64,000 nt of DNA from Dysgonomonas sp. HGC4. GTDB lineage: Bacteria; Bacteroidota; Bacteroidia; Bacteroidales; Dysgonomonadaceae. Shown in pieces: positions 56,281-64,000 of this stretch. The notes below the pieces were generated by a model, which ran no database searches, had not been told where the DNA came from, and saw nothing but the letters and a program-made list of their open reading frames with translations. Within the stretch, counting starts at the first letter, position 1; every line of letters begins with the position of its first letter. The stretch spans positions 17,187 to 81,186 of the forward strand of contig NZ_CVRU01000150.1 of NCBI RefSeq assembly GCF_001261715.1, read 5' to 3'. The position numbers and the translations under genes were made by a program.

Positions 56281-58635
56281 TTATTCATTTGTACTGATTT
56301 TAAAGACAAAACCGGAGGAGGTTCCATATTGACCTCCTTGCATAGCATTGAAAAGATATGCAGGCTTTCCATCTTTCATTAATAACTGAGGACGCTCAAA
56401 ACGTCCGTATCTTTTTAAATGCGAAGGAGCAGGAGGTTCTTCCAAATAGACATCGGCTCCAAACCAAGCAATTTGAGGTTCCGACCAATTTATTCCATCC
56501 ATAGATTCAAAAATCAAACCTACTTCATGATCGAAATATCCCATATCACGCATCAACATTTTAAATTTACCATCTTCAATATATACATAAGCATCTTCGA
56601 CCTGCTTATTATCTCCATATTTTGAGAAATCTACAACGGGATTACTCTCATATCTTTTATACTCTCCTTCGATATTATCGGCAATCGCCAAACCATATTT
56701 ACGATTGGCTCTTATGGCTCCTTTCTCATTCTGATAAGCTTCCTTGTTCCACGATTTATAGTATAACCAAGCTTGTCCGTTAGGATTAGAAACAAATGCA
56801 GGATTAGTTGTATTGCAATCATCCCAAGTCCCTGTTTCGCCGGCCTCTAAAATCGGCTTATCCGCTCTGATCCAAGGTCCGTTTATCGATTTCGATTTCG
56901 CTAAACCGATTCGTTTCGTATAAACCGTACCATCACTATTGCCCATATAGAATAAATAATATATACCGTTCAAATACTGAATATGCGGATTGTGGCAAGT
57001 AGTTGCATCGAAATAACCTTCACGAGGAGCCAATACTGTCTCCACATAAGTATAAGGTCCTTCGGGTTTATCTGCTATAGCATGAGCTATTTCAGATTTA
57101 TGTATCCAACCTCCCATTTTGTATTTTTCGGGCCAACGGGAATAGAATACATGTACCTTACCATCTTCTCCATAGATAGGAGCACAACACCAAACATAAT
57201 ATCCTTCCGATTCGAGAATCCGTCCCATAGGTTGAAGATTCCTACTGAAATCCGAAATCTTATCCTGCGGATATTTCTGTATGACATTCTTATCATATTC
57301 TTTTTTCAGTACAGAAAAATAATGTGTATCTAAATCTACTAAAGAATTCAGATAGACTTCAATATTTGTATAATCTTTACTGAGATTGTACATATTTCCA
57401 TCTTTACTATCATTCGGGTTTAATTTGTGTTGTACTTCCCACTCATCGGGTATTCCATCACCGTCGCTGTCTTTAGGATATCTCCCCTTCTTTAACTGAG
57501 GCCATCCTCCAACTGCATTTTGAGAATCTATGATACCTTTATTACCTCTGCCATAACTTTCGCCACCATTGGCTGTACCTGTACGAACTTCTTCGATTAC
57601 ACCAGCATCGTAACTATCTCTACGAAAACTACAACCTGCCTCAGCCAATACCCTTTGATAAGCGACTTCGGCTGAATTTTGATTAATAGCGACAAAAGGA
57701 AACGGTTCCTTTGCACGGACTCTATTAGTTGTACCTACCCCTTTCCAATTATCGGAAGTTACAAGATCACTTCCTTCCATCACATTATCAGTGATATAGT
57801 AAGAGCCTGTCCCATCTTCGGCAGGATCGAGAAACCAGGCACGTTTATCATCGGATGTTGCAGAGCCGGGTTTATAATAATTCGCCACAAAATTTATTCT
57901 CCCATTGCGTCCTCCTCCATAAGCGGACTTGAATCCCCAATTATAAACCACATTGTTTCGAAAGTCTACAGGTGAACATCCATCTGATGCAAAGCGAGGA
58001 TTACGGCTACTGTGATGAGCCATCAAATTGTGATGAAAAGTAGCTCCGCAACCGCCCCAAATACCGCCGAAACCATGTGCGCCTTTTGAGTGTGCCGACT
58101 TAGACAAGCTATGGGTAATCATGCACCATTGCACCGTTACATTTTCTGAATTATAAATAGAAAGGCATTCATCAACCGACCATGAAGCGGAACAATGATC
58201 GACTATTAAGTCTTTTACTTTTATAGCTCCTATAGCATCGTCTTCTACTCCATGCAGGTCTCCCATCCGTGAACGGATATAACGTACTATCACATTATTA
58301 GCCTTTATATAGAAAGGATATCCTTTCAAGCAGATCCCATCACCGGGCGCACTTTGCCCGGCAATGGTTATACTGTCATTAGTTATGATAAGTTTCGACT
58401 TTAAATCTATCGTTCCATCTACTGCAAATACAATTATACGTGCTCCGCTTTGCTCAATAGCATTGCGGAGGCTGCCTTCTCCCGCATCATTCAGATTTGT
58501 AACGACGAGTACTTGTCCTCCACGTCCTCCGGTTGTATACTTACCATACCCTTCGGCGGTAGGAAAAGCCAAAGATTGAGCAGATAAACTAAAGGAGCAG
58601 AATATGCTTAAAAATATCGTTATATACCTCAACAT
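56281..58635 (-). CDS. Pectate lyase (PL1) fused to a GH43-like five-bladed propeller
   Basis: A 784-residue secreted two-domain protein. Signal peptide at 1-19; PL1 parallel beta-helix at about 22-437 with GYGKYTTGGRGGQVLVVTNLND, DHCSASWSVDECLSIY, and HHSSRNPRFASDG bearing the presumed catalytic Arg (near 211-214). At 389-400 is DSDGDGIPDEWE, a calcium-binding loop of the thrombospondin/dockerin kind, common at PL1 ends. From about 455 to 784 comes a propeller like GH43 or GH43-related families (GRILESEGYYVWCCAPIYGEDGKVHVFYSRW in pieces, CHNPHIQYLNGIYYLFYMGN, QVEDAYVYIEDGKFKMLMRD). Likely cuts the galacturonan backbone and a side-chain sugar. The propeller's family is not firmly set. Confidence 0.85.
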   Translation of the reverse strand: MLRYITIFLSIFCSFSLSAQSLAFPTAEGYGKYTTGGRGGQVLVVTNLNDAGEGSLRNAIEQSGARIIVFAVDGTIDLKSKLIITNDSITIAGQSAPGDGICLKGYPFYIKANNVIVRYIRSRMGDLHGVEDDAIGAIKVKDLIVDHCSASWSVDECLSIYNSENVTVQWCMITHSLSKSAHSKGAHGFGGIWGGCGATFHHNLMAHHSSRNPRFASDGCSPVDFRNNVVYNWGFKSAYGGGRNGRINFVANYYKPGSATSDDKRAWFLDPAEDGTGSYYITDNVMEGSDLVTSDNWKGVGTTNRVRAKEPFPFVAINQNSAEVAYQRVLAEAGCSFRRDSYDAGVIEEVRTGTANGGESYGRGNKGIIDSQNAVGGWPQLKKGRYPKDSDGDGIPDEWEVQHKLNPNDSKDGNMYNLSKDYTNIEVYLNSLVDLDTHYFSVLKKEYDKNVIQKYPQDKISDFSRNLQPMGRILESEGYYVWCCAPIYGEDGKVHVFYSRWPEKYKMGGWIHKSEIAHAIADKPEGPYTYVETVLAPREGYFDATTCHNPHIQYLNGIYYLFYMGNSDGTVYTKRIGLAKSKSINGPWIRADKPILEAGETGTWDDCNTTNPAFVSNPNGQAWLYYKSWNKEAYQNEKGAIRANRKYGLAIADNIEGEYKRYESNPVVDFSKYGDNKQVEDAYVYIEDGKFKMLMRDMGYFDHEVGLIFESMDGINWSEPQIAWFGADVYLEEPPAPSHLKRYGRFERPQLLMKDGKPAYLFNAMQGGQYGTSSGFVFKISTNE

Positions 58636-58638
58636 CTT

Positions 58639-60453
58639 TTAATACAAGGGGTGTTGTTGACCTTTCAGACCAATATTGGTATCAATAGTCTCAGAGTTCA
58701 GAGGTAGAAGTTCAACTTTATTCTTTTCTAAGCCTCTGAAAATTCCTTGTACCCATGTTGCATTGGCTTCCAGCTTTTGTGTGTAATGTAACGATACATT
58801 GCTGTACATATCAAGAAGAGTATATCCGTCCGCTTTCAGCTTAGCTTTTTCGCTATCTGTTGGTTCCGATTTATAACCAATATAAGGCACTACTACAATA
58901 GGATCTTCGAATGATGTAGCTTTTTCTTTTTTATATGCTCTGTAACGATCAATATTAGAATATTTACCTGCATGATTCGCCATATCTATCACATTCTTTT
59001 TTGCTTGAGTAAGTGCTTCGAAGTGGATTCCCCAACGAACAAGGTCTGTTCTGCGCATTCCTTCGAAACCTAGTTCTAGTTTACGCTCATTAATAATAGC
59101 ATCTCTAAATGCCTGATAGCTGGTTGGTGTAGTACCAATTTTAGAGACATTATTTTTAAACCCACGTAATCTTACTTTTTCATATGCCCATTTCGCTGCA
59201 GCAGAAACTCCGTTATTTAATTCATTCTCAGCTTCAGCATACATCAATAATACGTCTGAATAACGTAAAAAAGGCCAGTTGATATCACGCTTATTTATAG
59301 CTGTACCCTCTTCTTTTTTCCATGTAACGCGAAATTTACCAATACTCATACTTGGATAGGCACTCATCTGACGAGTATTGTCGGCTGCTATACCATAGTT
59401 ACAAAGTGTTACATCGCGACGCACGTCTCCTTCTTCGAAATCGAACCAATATGTAGGAAGAGCAGTCATGGCTGGCCCTGCTTTTTGAAACATTGAACTT
59501 GTATGGCAAAACATTCCATTTGTATAACCAATAGCCGAACCATTTACATCGGTTCCATACTGACCAAATTCTAACATTGACTCCTTATTATATCGTCCAT
59601 TCACTAAATCACGAAAAACAGTTTCATAATCAATCAAATCATTTTCGCCTCTGTCAACAACAGCCTTACAAGCGTCTCTAGCTATTGCATATAATTCTTT
59701 GATACGAGCACCATCTTCACGCTGAGCCATTTTTACTGATCCCGGATCGTAGGTATTCAAATCCCAACGTAAAGAATAACCGGCTCCATATAAGGCTACA
59801 CGTGCTAAAATTCCATAAGCCGAATTCTTTGTAAAACGCTCAATAGAAGAAACCATTCCTTCTCCCTGCCAAGGCAAAAGCTCTACTGCTTTTTGAAGGT
59901 CTTCAACAGAACCATCCATTATAATATCGCGACTCACACGCGACGAAAAGAATGTTCCTGCATCCTCAACAGGTATTGTAGAATAAGGAACATCTCCAAA
60001 AAAGCGAACAATATTCAAATAATTCATACCACGGATAGCATACGATTCGCCCAATAGCATATTTATTTTTTTCTGTTCAGCTTCCGTAGCACCAGTCATT
60101 CCCTCTAGTTTCTTTATACAAATATTGGCATATTCTATTCCTGCATACATAGCAGTATAGGTAGACGTAGGTATATTTGATGTATTAAATACATAGTTTG
60201 CAACCTGGTTTTTGGAGTTAGTATCTCCTTCTGTCGAAATACACTCATCGGTACCCATACCTAATTGATAATACAATTCTCTATTAAAAATGCTTGTATA
60301 ACAACCAATAACAGCCATTTCGGCTCTGTCTACATTCTCAAAAACAGTCTCGTTATCGAACTTACTTTCCGACTCCATATCCAGCCAATCCTGACATGAG
60401 CTAAAGCTCATAGCTGTGGCTAGGATCAATACTATATTAATTATCTTTTTCAT
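58639..60453 (-). CDS. SusD/RagB-type glycan-binding lipoprotein (PUL 2)
   Basis: Lipoprotein signal with Cys20 (ATAMSFSSC), QDWLDMESESKFDNETVFEN opening, GESYAIRGMNYLNIVRFFGDVPY and the C-terminal SusD signature RYSDVLLMYAEAENELNNG and INERKLELGFEGMRRTDLVRW. 604 residues, longer than the PUL 1 SusD, as is common for larger ligands. It follows susC by 13 nt and would bind rhamnogalacturonan or pectic oligosaccharides at the surface. Confidence 0.95.
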   Translation of the reverse strand: MKKIINIVLILATAMSFSSCQDWLDMESESKFDNETVFENVDRAEMAVIGCYTSIFNRELYYQLGMGTDECISTEGDTNSKNQVANYVFNTSNIPTSTYTAMYAGIEYANICIKKLEGMTGATEAEQKKINMLLGESYAIRGMNYLNIVRFFGDVPYSTIPVEDAGTFFSSRVSRDIIMDGSVEDLQKAVELLPWQGEGMVSSIERFTKNSAYGILARVALYGAGYSLRWDLNTYDPGSVKMAQREDGARIKELYAIARDACKAVVDRGENDLIDYETVFRDLVNGRYNKESMLEFGQYGTDVNGSAIGYTNGMFCHTSSMFQKAGPAMTALPTYWFDFEEGDVRRDVTLCNYGIAADNTRQMSAYPSMSIGKFRVTWKKEEGTAINKRDINWPFLRYSDVLLMYAEAENELNNGVSAAAKWAYEKVRLRGFKNNVSKIGTTPTSYQAFRDAIINERKLELGFEGMRRTDLVRWGIHFEALTQAKKNVIDMANHAGKYSNIDRYRAYKKEKATSFEDPIVVVPYIGYKSEPTDSEKAKLKADGYTLLDMYSNVSLHYTQKLEANATWVQGIFRGLEKNKVELLPLNSETIDTNIGLKGQQHPLY

Positions 60454-60466
60454 TCTGGTTTATTCT

Positions 60467-63400
60467 TTAAAAGGTTAAATTTAAGCCTATAACATAACTT
60501 TTAGATCTGGGGTAAGCGGAGTTGTCAACACCTTTTGTTAATAAGCTTCCTGTAGATGACACTTCCGGATCATAACCTGTATAATTAGTAAAAGTATGGA
60601 TGTTATTTAGTGTACAATATATACGGGCATTAGTTATCCAAGCTTTTTTAAGCAACGTTTTGGGCAGAGAATAACCCAATGTTATGGTATTTAAACGAAG
60701 GAAAGAAGCATCTTCCAAATAATAATCTAAAGCATCGGTTATAGCAATCTTATTATCAGAATGTATGCTCCATAAAGCATCGCTTGCATGCTGATCAGGG
60801 TTCAACTCTGCTAAACGAGCCAGATTTGTTGTTTCTTTACCGGTAACAGGATCAATTAATGTAAAACGGTCATTCATAGCAGCTAGTGAATTCTGATTGG
60901 GTAGATATGGACCAAGGAAACGCTGAGTATTCATATTAAATACTTGGTTACCCGATGAGAAAGTGAAAAATACACTAAGGTCAAAACCTTTATACATGAA
61001 GGTATTCACCATACCTCCCGTAAAATCGGGCTCGGCGCTACCTATTACCGTACGATCGTCGGTAGACCAAACCTGATTACCATTTGCATCCGTTTGTCCG
61101 GCAGTAGTTTTGTATTTCACATCACCCGGTTTTAGAGTGGAAGTATTCTTTCCTTTCAGGTAAGGCACTCCATCTTTTAAAGTATAAGTTCCGTCCGAAT
61201 TCTGATTAAAATCGTCAGTTGTATATACGCCATCATACTTATAACCATAGAATTGTCCTAAAGATTTGCCCTCTTCAATCCAGAAATCAACACGTGATTC
61301 GTAATTCTTTCTCCAATAAGAAATATCATCAGAGAATAATCTTAAGACTTTCGATTTATTGAACGATATATTAAAGTCGGTAGTCCAAGTGAAGTCTTTA
61401 GAGGCAATATTCACCGTATTCAAAACAAACTCAAAACCTCTATTACGGATAGATGCTGAATTTTGAAACTGTGTTTTATAACCTGAAGAGGTTGGAATTT
61501 GATTTTCAATCAGCAGATTATCCGAAACATTATTGTAATAATCGGCAGTAAGACTTATCCGTCCTTTAAGCACTGAAACATCAAGACCTATATTTGTAGA
61601 AGTTGTTTGTTCCCATTTCAACAATTTATTACCTAACTTATCTCCGGGTTTCAGACCATTTACTATTCCATTATTCATAGAATAAAGAGTCGACCCATAA
61701 TCTGTTCTAAACATATTGTCATCAATATTACAATTGCCTGTAGTACCATAGCCAATACGAAGTTTCAATTGATCAAATATATCCAGATCTTTCAGAAAAG
61801 GTTCTTCGGAAATTCGCCATGCACCCGAAGCCGATGGCAAAGCTCCCCACTGTTTTCCTTTGATAAATTTAGAAGTTCCGTCAGCACGGAGAGTAGCTGT
61901 CAGTAAATACTTATCAGCATAGTTATACATTATACGTCCAAAAACTGACACCAAACCTTCTCGTCCTTTATCTGAGTTGTAAGTCGATCTTTTTGCCATA
62001 TTCACATCATTCAGACCAAAATTACTTTCCGGAAATTCATAATAAGAATTATCCAGTTTCATAGTTTCAATGTACATGGTTTCTTGTCCCAACATCGCAT
62101 TGATATTGTGCAATCCGAAGTTTTTCTTCCACGAGAGAGTGTTTGTTACCTGCCAATTTAGTTTCTCGGCATTATTGCGTCGTCCCCATGGGCCTTTATT
62201 AACTTCGGCAGTTCTAGTACGACCATCATCCCAATAATCAGTACGCACTTGCCTCCAATAGTAGCTTCCTGCTGTACGGAAAGTCAGATCTTTTACAATA
62301 TCTATTTCTAACCCCAAATTCACAGTAGCCTCTCTTGTATATTTATTCTGAGTTATAGCATCATTGGTAATAAGAGGATTCGAGATATCATATTGAGAAT
62401 CTATTGCTAACATTTCATCACCAAGATCTGTATTTAACATCTGTTCATTCGTAAAACGAATACCACCCGTTACAGGTTGCAGAATAGACATTTTAAGCAT
62501 ACCACCTAAAGAGCCTCCACCTTCAATATTTGTATTTTGAAGATTTGCTCCAAAATCCATACGAATGCGTTTACTTACTTCATGGTTTATTTTAGTACGA
62601 ATACTATTTCTATTATACCCTGATTTATCCAATAACCCATCCTGTCCGGTATAGTTATAACTAAGCATGAACTTAGTTTTCTCACTACCTCCTGTAATAC
62701 TCAAGTTATGATTCTGAAGAATAGCTGTACCACCAAAAACAGCATCCTGCCAATCAATTCCGGCACGATTTCCGTATTCACTAGCAATACGTCCAAAAGC
62801 TCCTGTAAAGAAATCGGGATCGGAAACATTTCCACCAAACATGTTTGCCCATTTTTCTTCATTCCCTGCTAAAGCTTGAAATTCATATTGATATTTTACA
62901 TACTGAGGAGTATTCAATAAATCTAATTTCTGACCAAGTTTCTCAAAGCTTACAAACGTATTATAGTTCACTTCCGTTTTTCCACTCTTACCCGATTTTG
63001 TTGTGATAAGTATAACCCCATTCGAACCACGTGCTCCATATATAGCAGTAGCAGAAGCATCTTTCATAACATCAATAGACTCAATATCATTAATGTCTAC
63101 CATCTTTAAACCATCTTCCATTTGGAAACCGTCTACAATGTATAAAGGTGACGTAGACTGTGTAACAGAAGTTCCTCCACGAACGGTTATATTAATATCT
63201 GCACCCGGAGCCCCACTTTGTGTAACAACATTTACACCGGCAATTTTACCCGTTATAGCTTGTGCAGCAGTAGTTACGGGGATCTTTGCAATCTGAGAAC
63301 CTTTGACCGATCCTGTGGCTCCCGTCAAATCTCTCTTTCTCACAGTTCCATAACCAATAACAACTACTTCGTCTAACAATTTATCGTCAGACTTCATCAC

Positions 63401-63712
63401 AATATCCAATTTACGAGCACCTCCAATCGGTACATTCTGAGATTCATACCCTATGAAAGAGAACACTAAGGTTACTTTGTCATTAGGTACAGTGATGGTA
63501 TAATTACCATCGATATCTGTAAACACGCCAGATGTTGAACCTTTTATGGTAACACTTACACCCGGTAACTCTCCCATATTATCTTTCACTGTTCCAGAAA
63601 TGGTGATACCGCTCTGGGCATAAACCACATTTCCAACAAGCGAGAAGAATATAAAGAGGAGTAAGAATTTAAAACAGAAAAGCTTCTTAAACTTTTTCAC
63701 ACATCTTTTCAT
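60467..63712 (-). CDS. SusC/RagA-type TonB-dependent transporter (PUL 2)
   Basis: 1081 residues: signal peptide (FKFLLLFIFFSLVGNVVYAQ), regulatory-like domain (ITISGTVKDNMGELPGVSVT), TonB-box-like LLDEVVVIGYGTVRKRD, plug (SPLYIVDGFQMEDGLK, ESIDVMKDASATAIYGARGSNG) and a barrel ending RSKSYVIGLNLTF. It is the first gene of the pectin locus and should import lyase products together with the SusD downstream. No regulator gene for PUL 2 lies within the window on this side. Confidence 0.95.
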   Translation of the reverse strand: MKRCVKKFKKLFCFKFLLLFIFFSLVGNVVYAQSGITISGTVKDNMGELPGVSVTIKGSTSGVFTDIDGNYTITVPNDKVTLVFSFIGYESQNVPIGGARKLDIVMKSDDKLLDEVVVIGYGTVRKRDLTGATGSVKGSQIAKIPVTTAAQAITGKIAGVNVVTQSGAPGADINITVRGGTSVTQSTSPLYIVDGFQMEDGLKMVDINDIESIDVMKDASATAIYGARGSNGVILITTKSGKSGKTEVNYNTFVSFEKLGQKLDLLNTPQYVKYQYEFQALAGNEEKWANMFGGNVSDPDFFTGAFGRIASEYGNRAGIDWQDAVFGGTAILQNHNLSITGGSEKTKFMLSYNYTGQDGLLDKSGYNRNSIRTKINHEVSKRIRMDFGANLQNTNIEGGGSLGGMLKMSILQPVTGGIRFTNEQMLNTDLGDEMLAIDSQYDISNPLITNDAITQNKYTREATVNLGLEIDIVKDLTFRTAGSYYWRQVRTDYWDDGRTRTAEVNKGPWGRRNNAEKLNWQVTNTLSWKKNFGLHNINAMLGQETMYIETMKLDNSYYEFPESNFGLNDVNMAKRSTYNSDKGREGLVSVFGRIMYNYADKYLLTATLRADGTSKFIKGKQWGALPSASGAWRISEEPFLKDLDIFDQLKLRIGYGTTGNCNIDDNMFRTDYGSTLYSMNNGIVNGLKPGDKLGNKLLKWEQTTSTNIGLDVSVLKGRISLTADYYNNVSDNLLIENQIPTSSGYKTQFQNSASIRNRGFEFVLNTVNIASKDFTWTTDFNISFNKSKVLRLFSDDISYWRKNYESRVDFWIEEGKSLGQFYGYKYDGVYTTDDFNQNSDGTYTLKDGVPYLKGKNTSTLKPGDVKYKTTAGQTDANGNQVWSTDDRTVIGSAEPDFTGGMVNTFMYKGFDLSVFFTFSSGNQVFNMNTQRFLGPYLPNQNSLAAMNDRFTLIDPVTGKETTNLARLAELNPDQHASDALWSIHSDNKIAITDALDYYLEDASFLRLNTITLGYSLPKTLLKKAWITNARIYCTLNNIHTFTNYTGYDPEVSSTGSLLTKGVDNSAYPRSKSYVIGLNLTF

Positions 63713-63848
63713 GATATTACAATTTATAGTTAAGGATTAAAACTATTTGAGTACAGTAAAAAATTTCAGGTTAACGTTTCAATTCCGAAAGCAGAATTTC
63801 ATGGTTTTTCAGTTCTTATTTCGGTTATTCTTTTTCGATTTTAGGCAC

Positions 63849-63894
63849 ACAGAAAAGCCTGTCTGAGAATTAATTCTCAGACAGGCTTTTCTGT
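63849..63894. terminator. 23-bp perfect inverted repeat, terminator-like
   Basis: 63849-63871 is the reverse complement of 63872-63894, with GCTTTT arms that give T-runs in both directions. It sits 137 nt upstream of susC, so it most likely ends a gene lying beyond the right edge. Confidence 0.75.
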
Positions 63895-63973
63895 CTTTAT
63901 ATCATTCAGAGTAATACCTATACCTATATTATAAAGGTGTAAGGATATTACATTTCTTTTTCTTATTTTATAG

Positions 63974-64000
63974 CTCTCTCTCTCTCTCTCTCTCTCTCTC
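63974..64000. repeat. CT dinucleotide microsatellite at the right edge
   Basis: 27 bases of uninterrupted CT repeat, at least 13 units, running out of the window. It may continue further. Confidence 0.9.

Overview
This window is AT-rich and almost entirely coding. The features point to a saccharolytic member of the Bacteroidales, plausibly Dysgonomonas-like. They include two SusC/SusD pairs, a hybrid two-component regulator with a propeller sensor, lipoproteins with very short signal peptides, and -7 boxes of the TAnnTTTG type. The family-level host call is inference. Nearly all genes lie on the minus strand; only a two-gene iron-type uptake operon runs on the plus strand. I found no rRNA, tRNA, CRISPR array, insertion sequence or phage gene.

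Layout. (1) 1-18421 is a polysaccharide utilisation locus (PUL 1). It holds the N-terminal part of a hybrid two-component system (HTCS) sensor cut by the left edge, a GH29 alpha-L-fucosidase, a right-handed beta-helix protein, a small TonB-receptor plug protein without a barrel, a PKD/Ig-like lipoprotein, a FAS1 lipoprotein, SusD, SusC, a second GH29 fucosidase and a ricin-lectin/GH2 beta-galactosidase. The expected target is a glycan with fucose and galactose termini. (2) 18679-21052 holds lipid genes: an oxygen-dependent acyl-ACP desaturase and a PlsC acyltransferase. (3) 21359-25097 (+) is a TonB receptor followed by a DUF4374 lipoprotein, resembling the XusA/XusB xenosiderophore pair. It is closed by a 26-bp perfect inverted-repeat terminator shared with the convergent flavodoxin gene. 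(4) 25237-37203 is a lipoate-centred cluster: flavodoxin, fused E1 and E2 of a 2-oxoacid dehydrogenase, lipoate ligase, E3, all glycine cleavage genes (gcvPB, gcvPA, gcvH, gcvT) and a second, divergent lipoate ligase. (5) 37439-44484 is an L-rhamnose operon in transcription order rhaB-rhaI-rhaT-rhaD-GH105-AraC regulator. (6) 44602-63712 is a pectin/rhamnogalacturonan locus (PUL 2): SusC, SusD, a pectate lyase fused to a GH43-like propeller, two large helical-barrel glycosidase-like proteins, a second GH105, a GH106 alpha-L-rhamnosidase and a GH28 polygalacturonase.

How it fits together. PUL 2 would bind and cut rhamnogalacturonan. GH106 and the two GH105 enzymes release L-rhamnose and unsaturated uronate, and the adjacent rha operon imports L-rhamnose and converts it to DHAP and lactaldehyde. 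PUL 1 handles a fucosylated, galactosylated glycan under its own HTCS. No fucose catabolic genes are visible in the window.

The most unusual non-coding signal is a short palindrome, sense consensus AGGTCTGAGACCTTA, found at about nine gene starts. In four of them it sits 16-17 nt before the ATG. A second family of paired GGGCGAAC/GTTCGCCC-type hairpins lies between genes at three places. Coordinates of starts, hairpins and motifs were read by eye; family assignments are from sequence motifs, not database searches.
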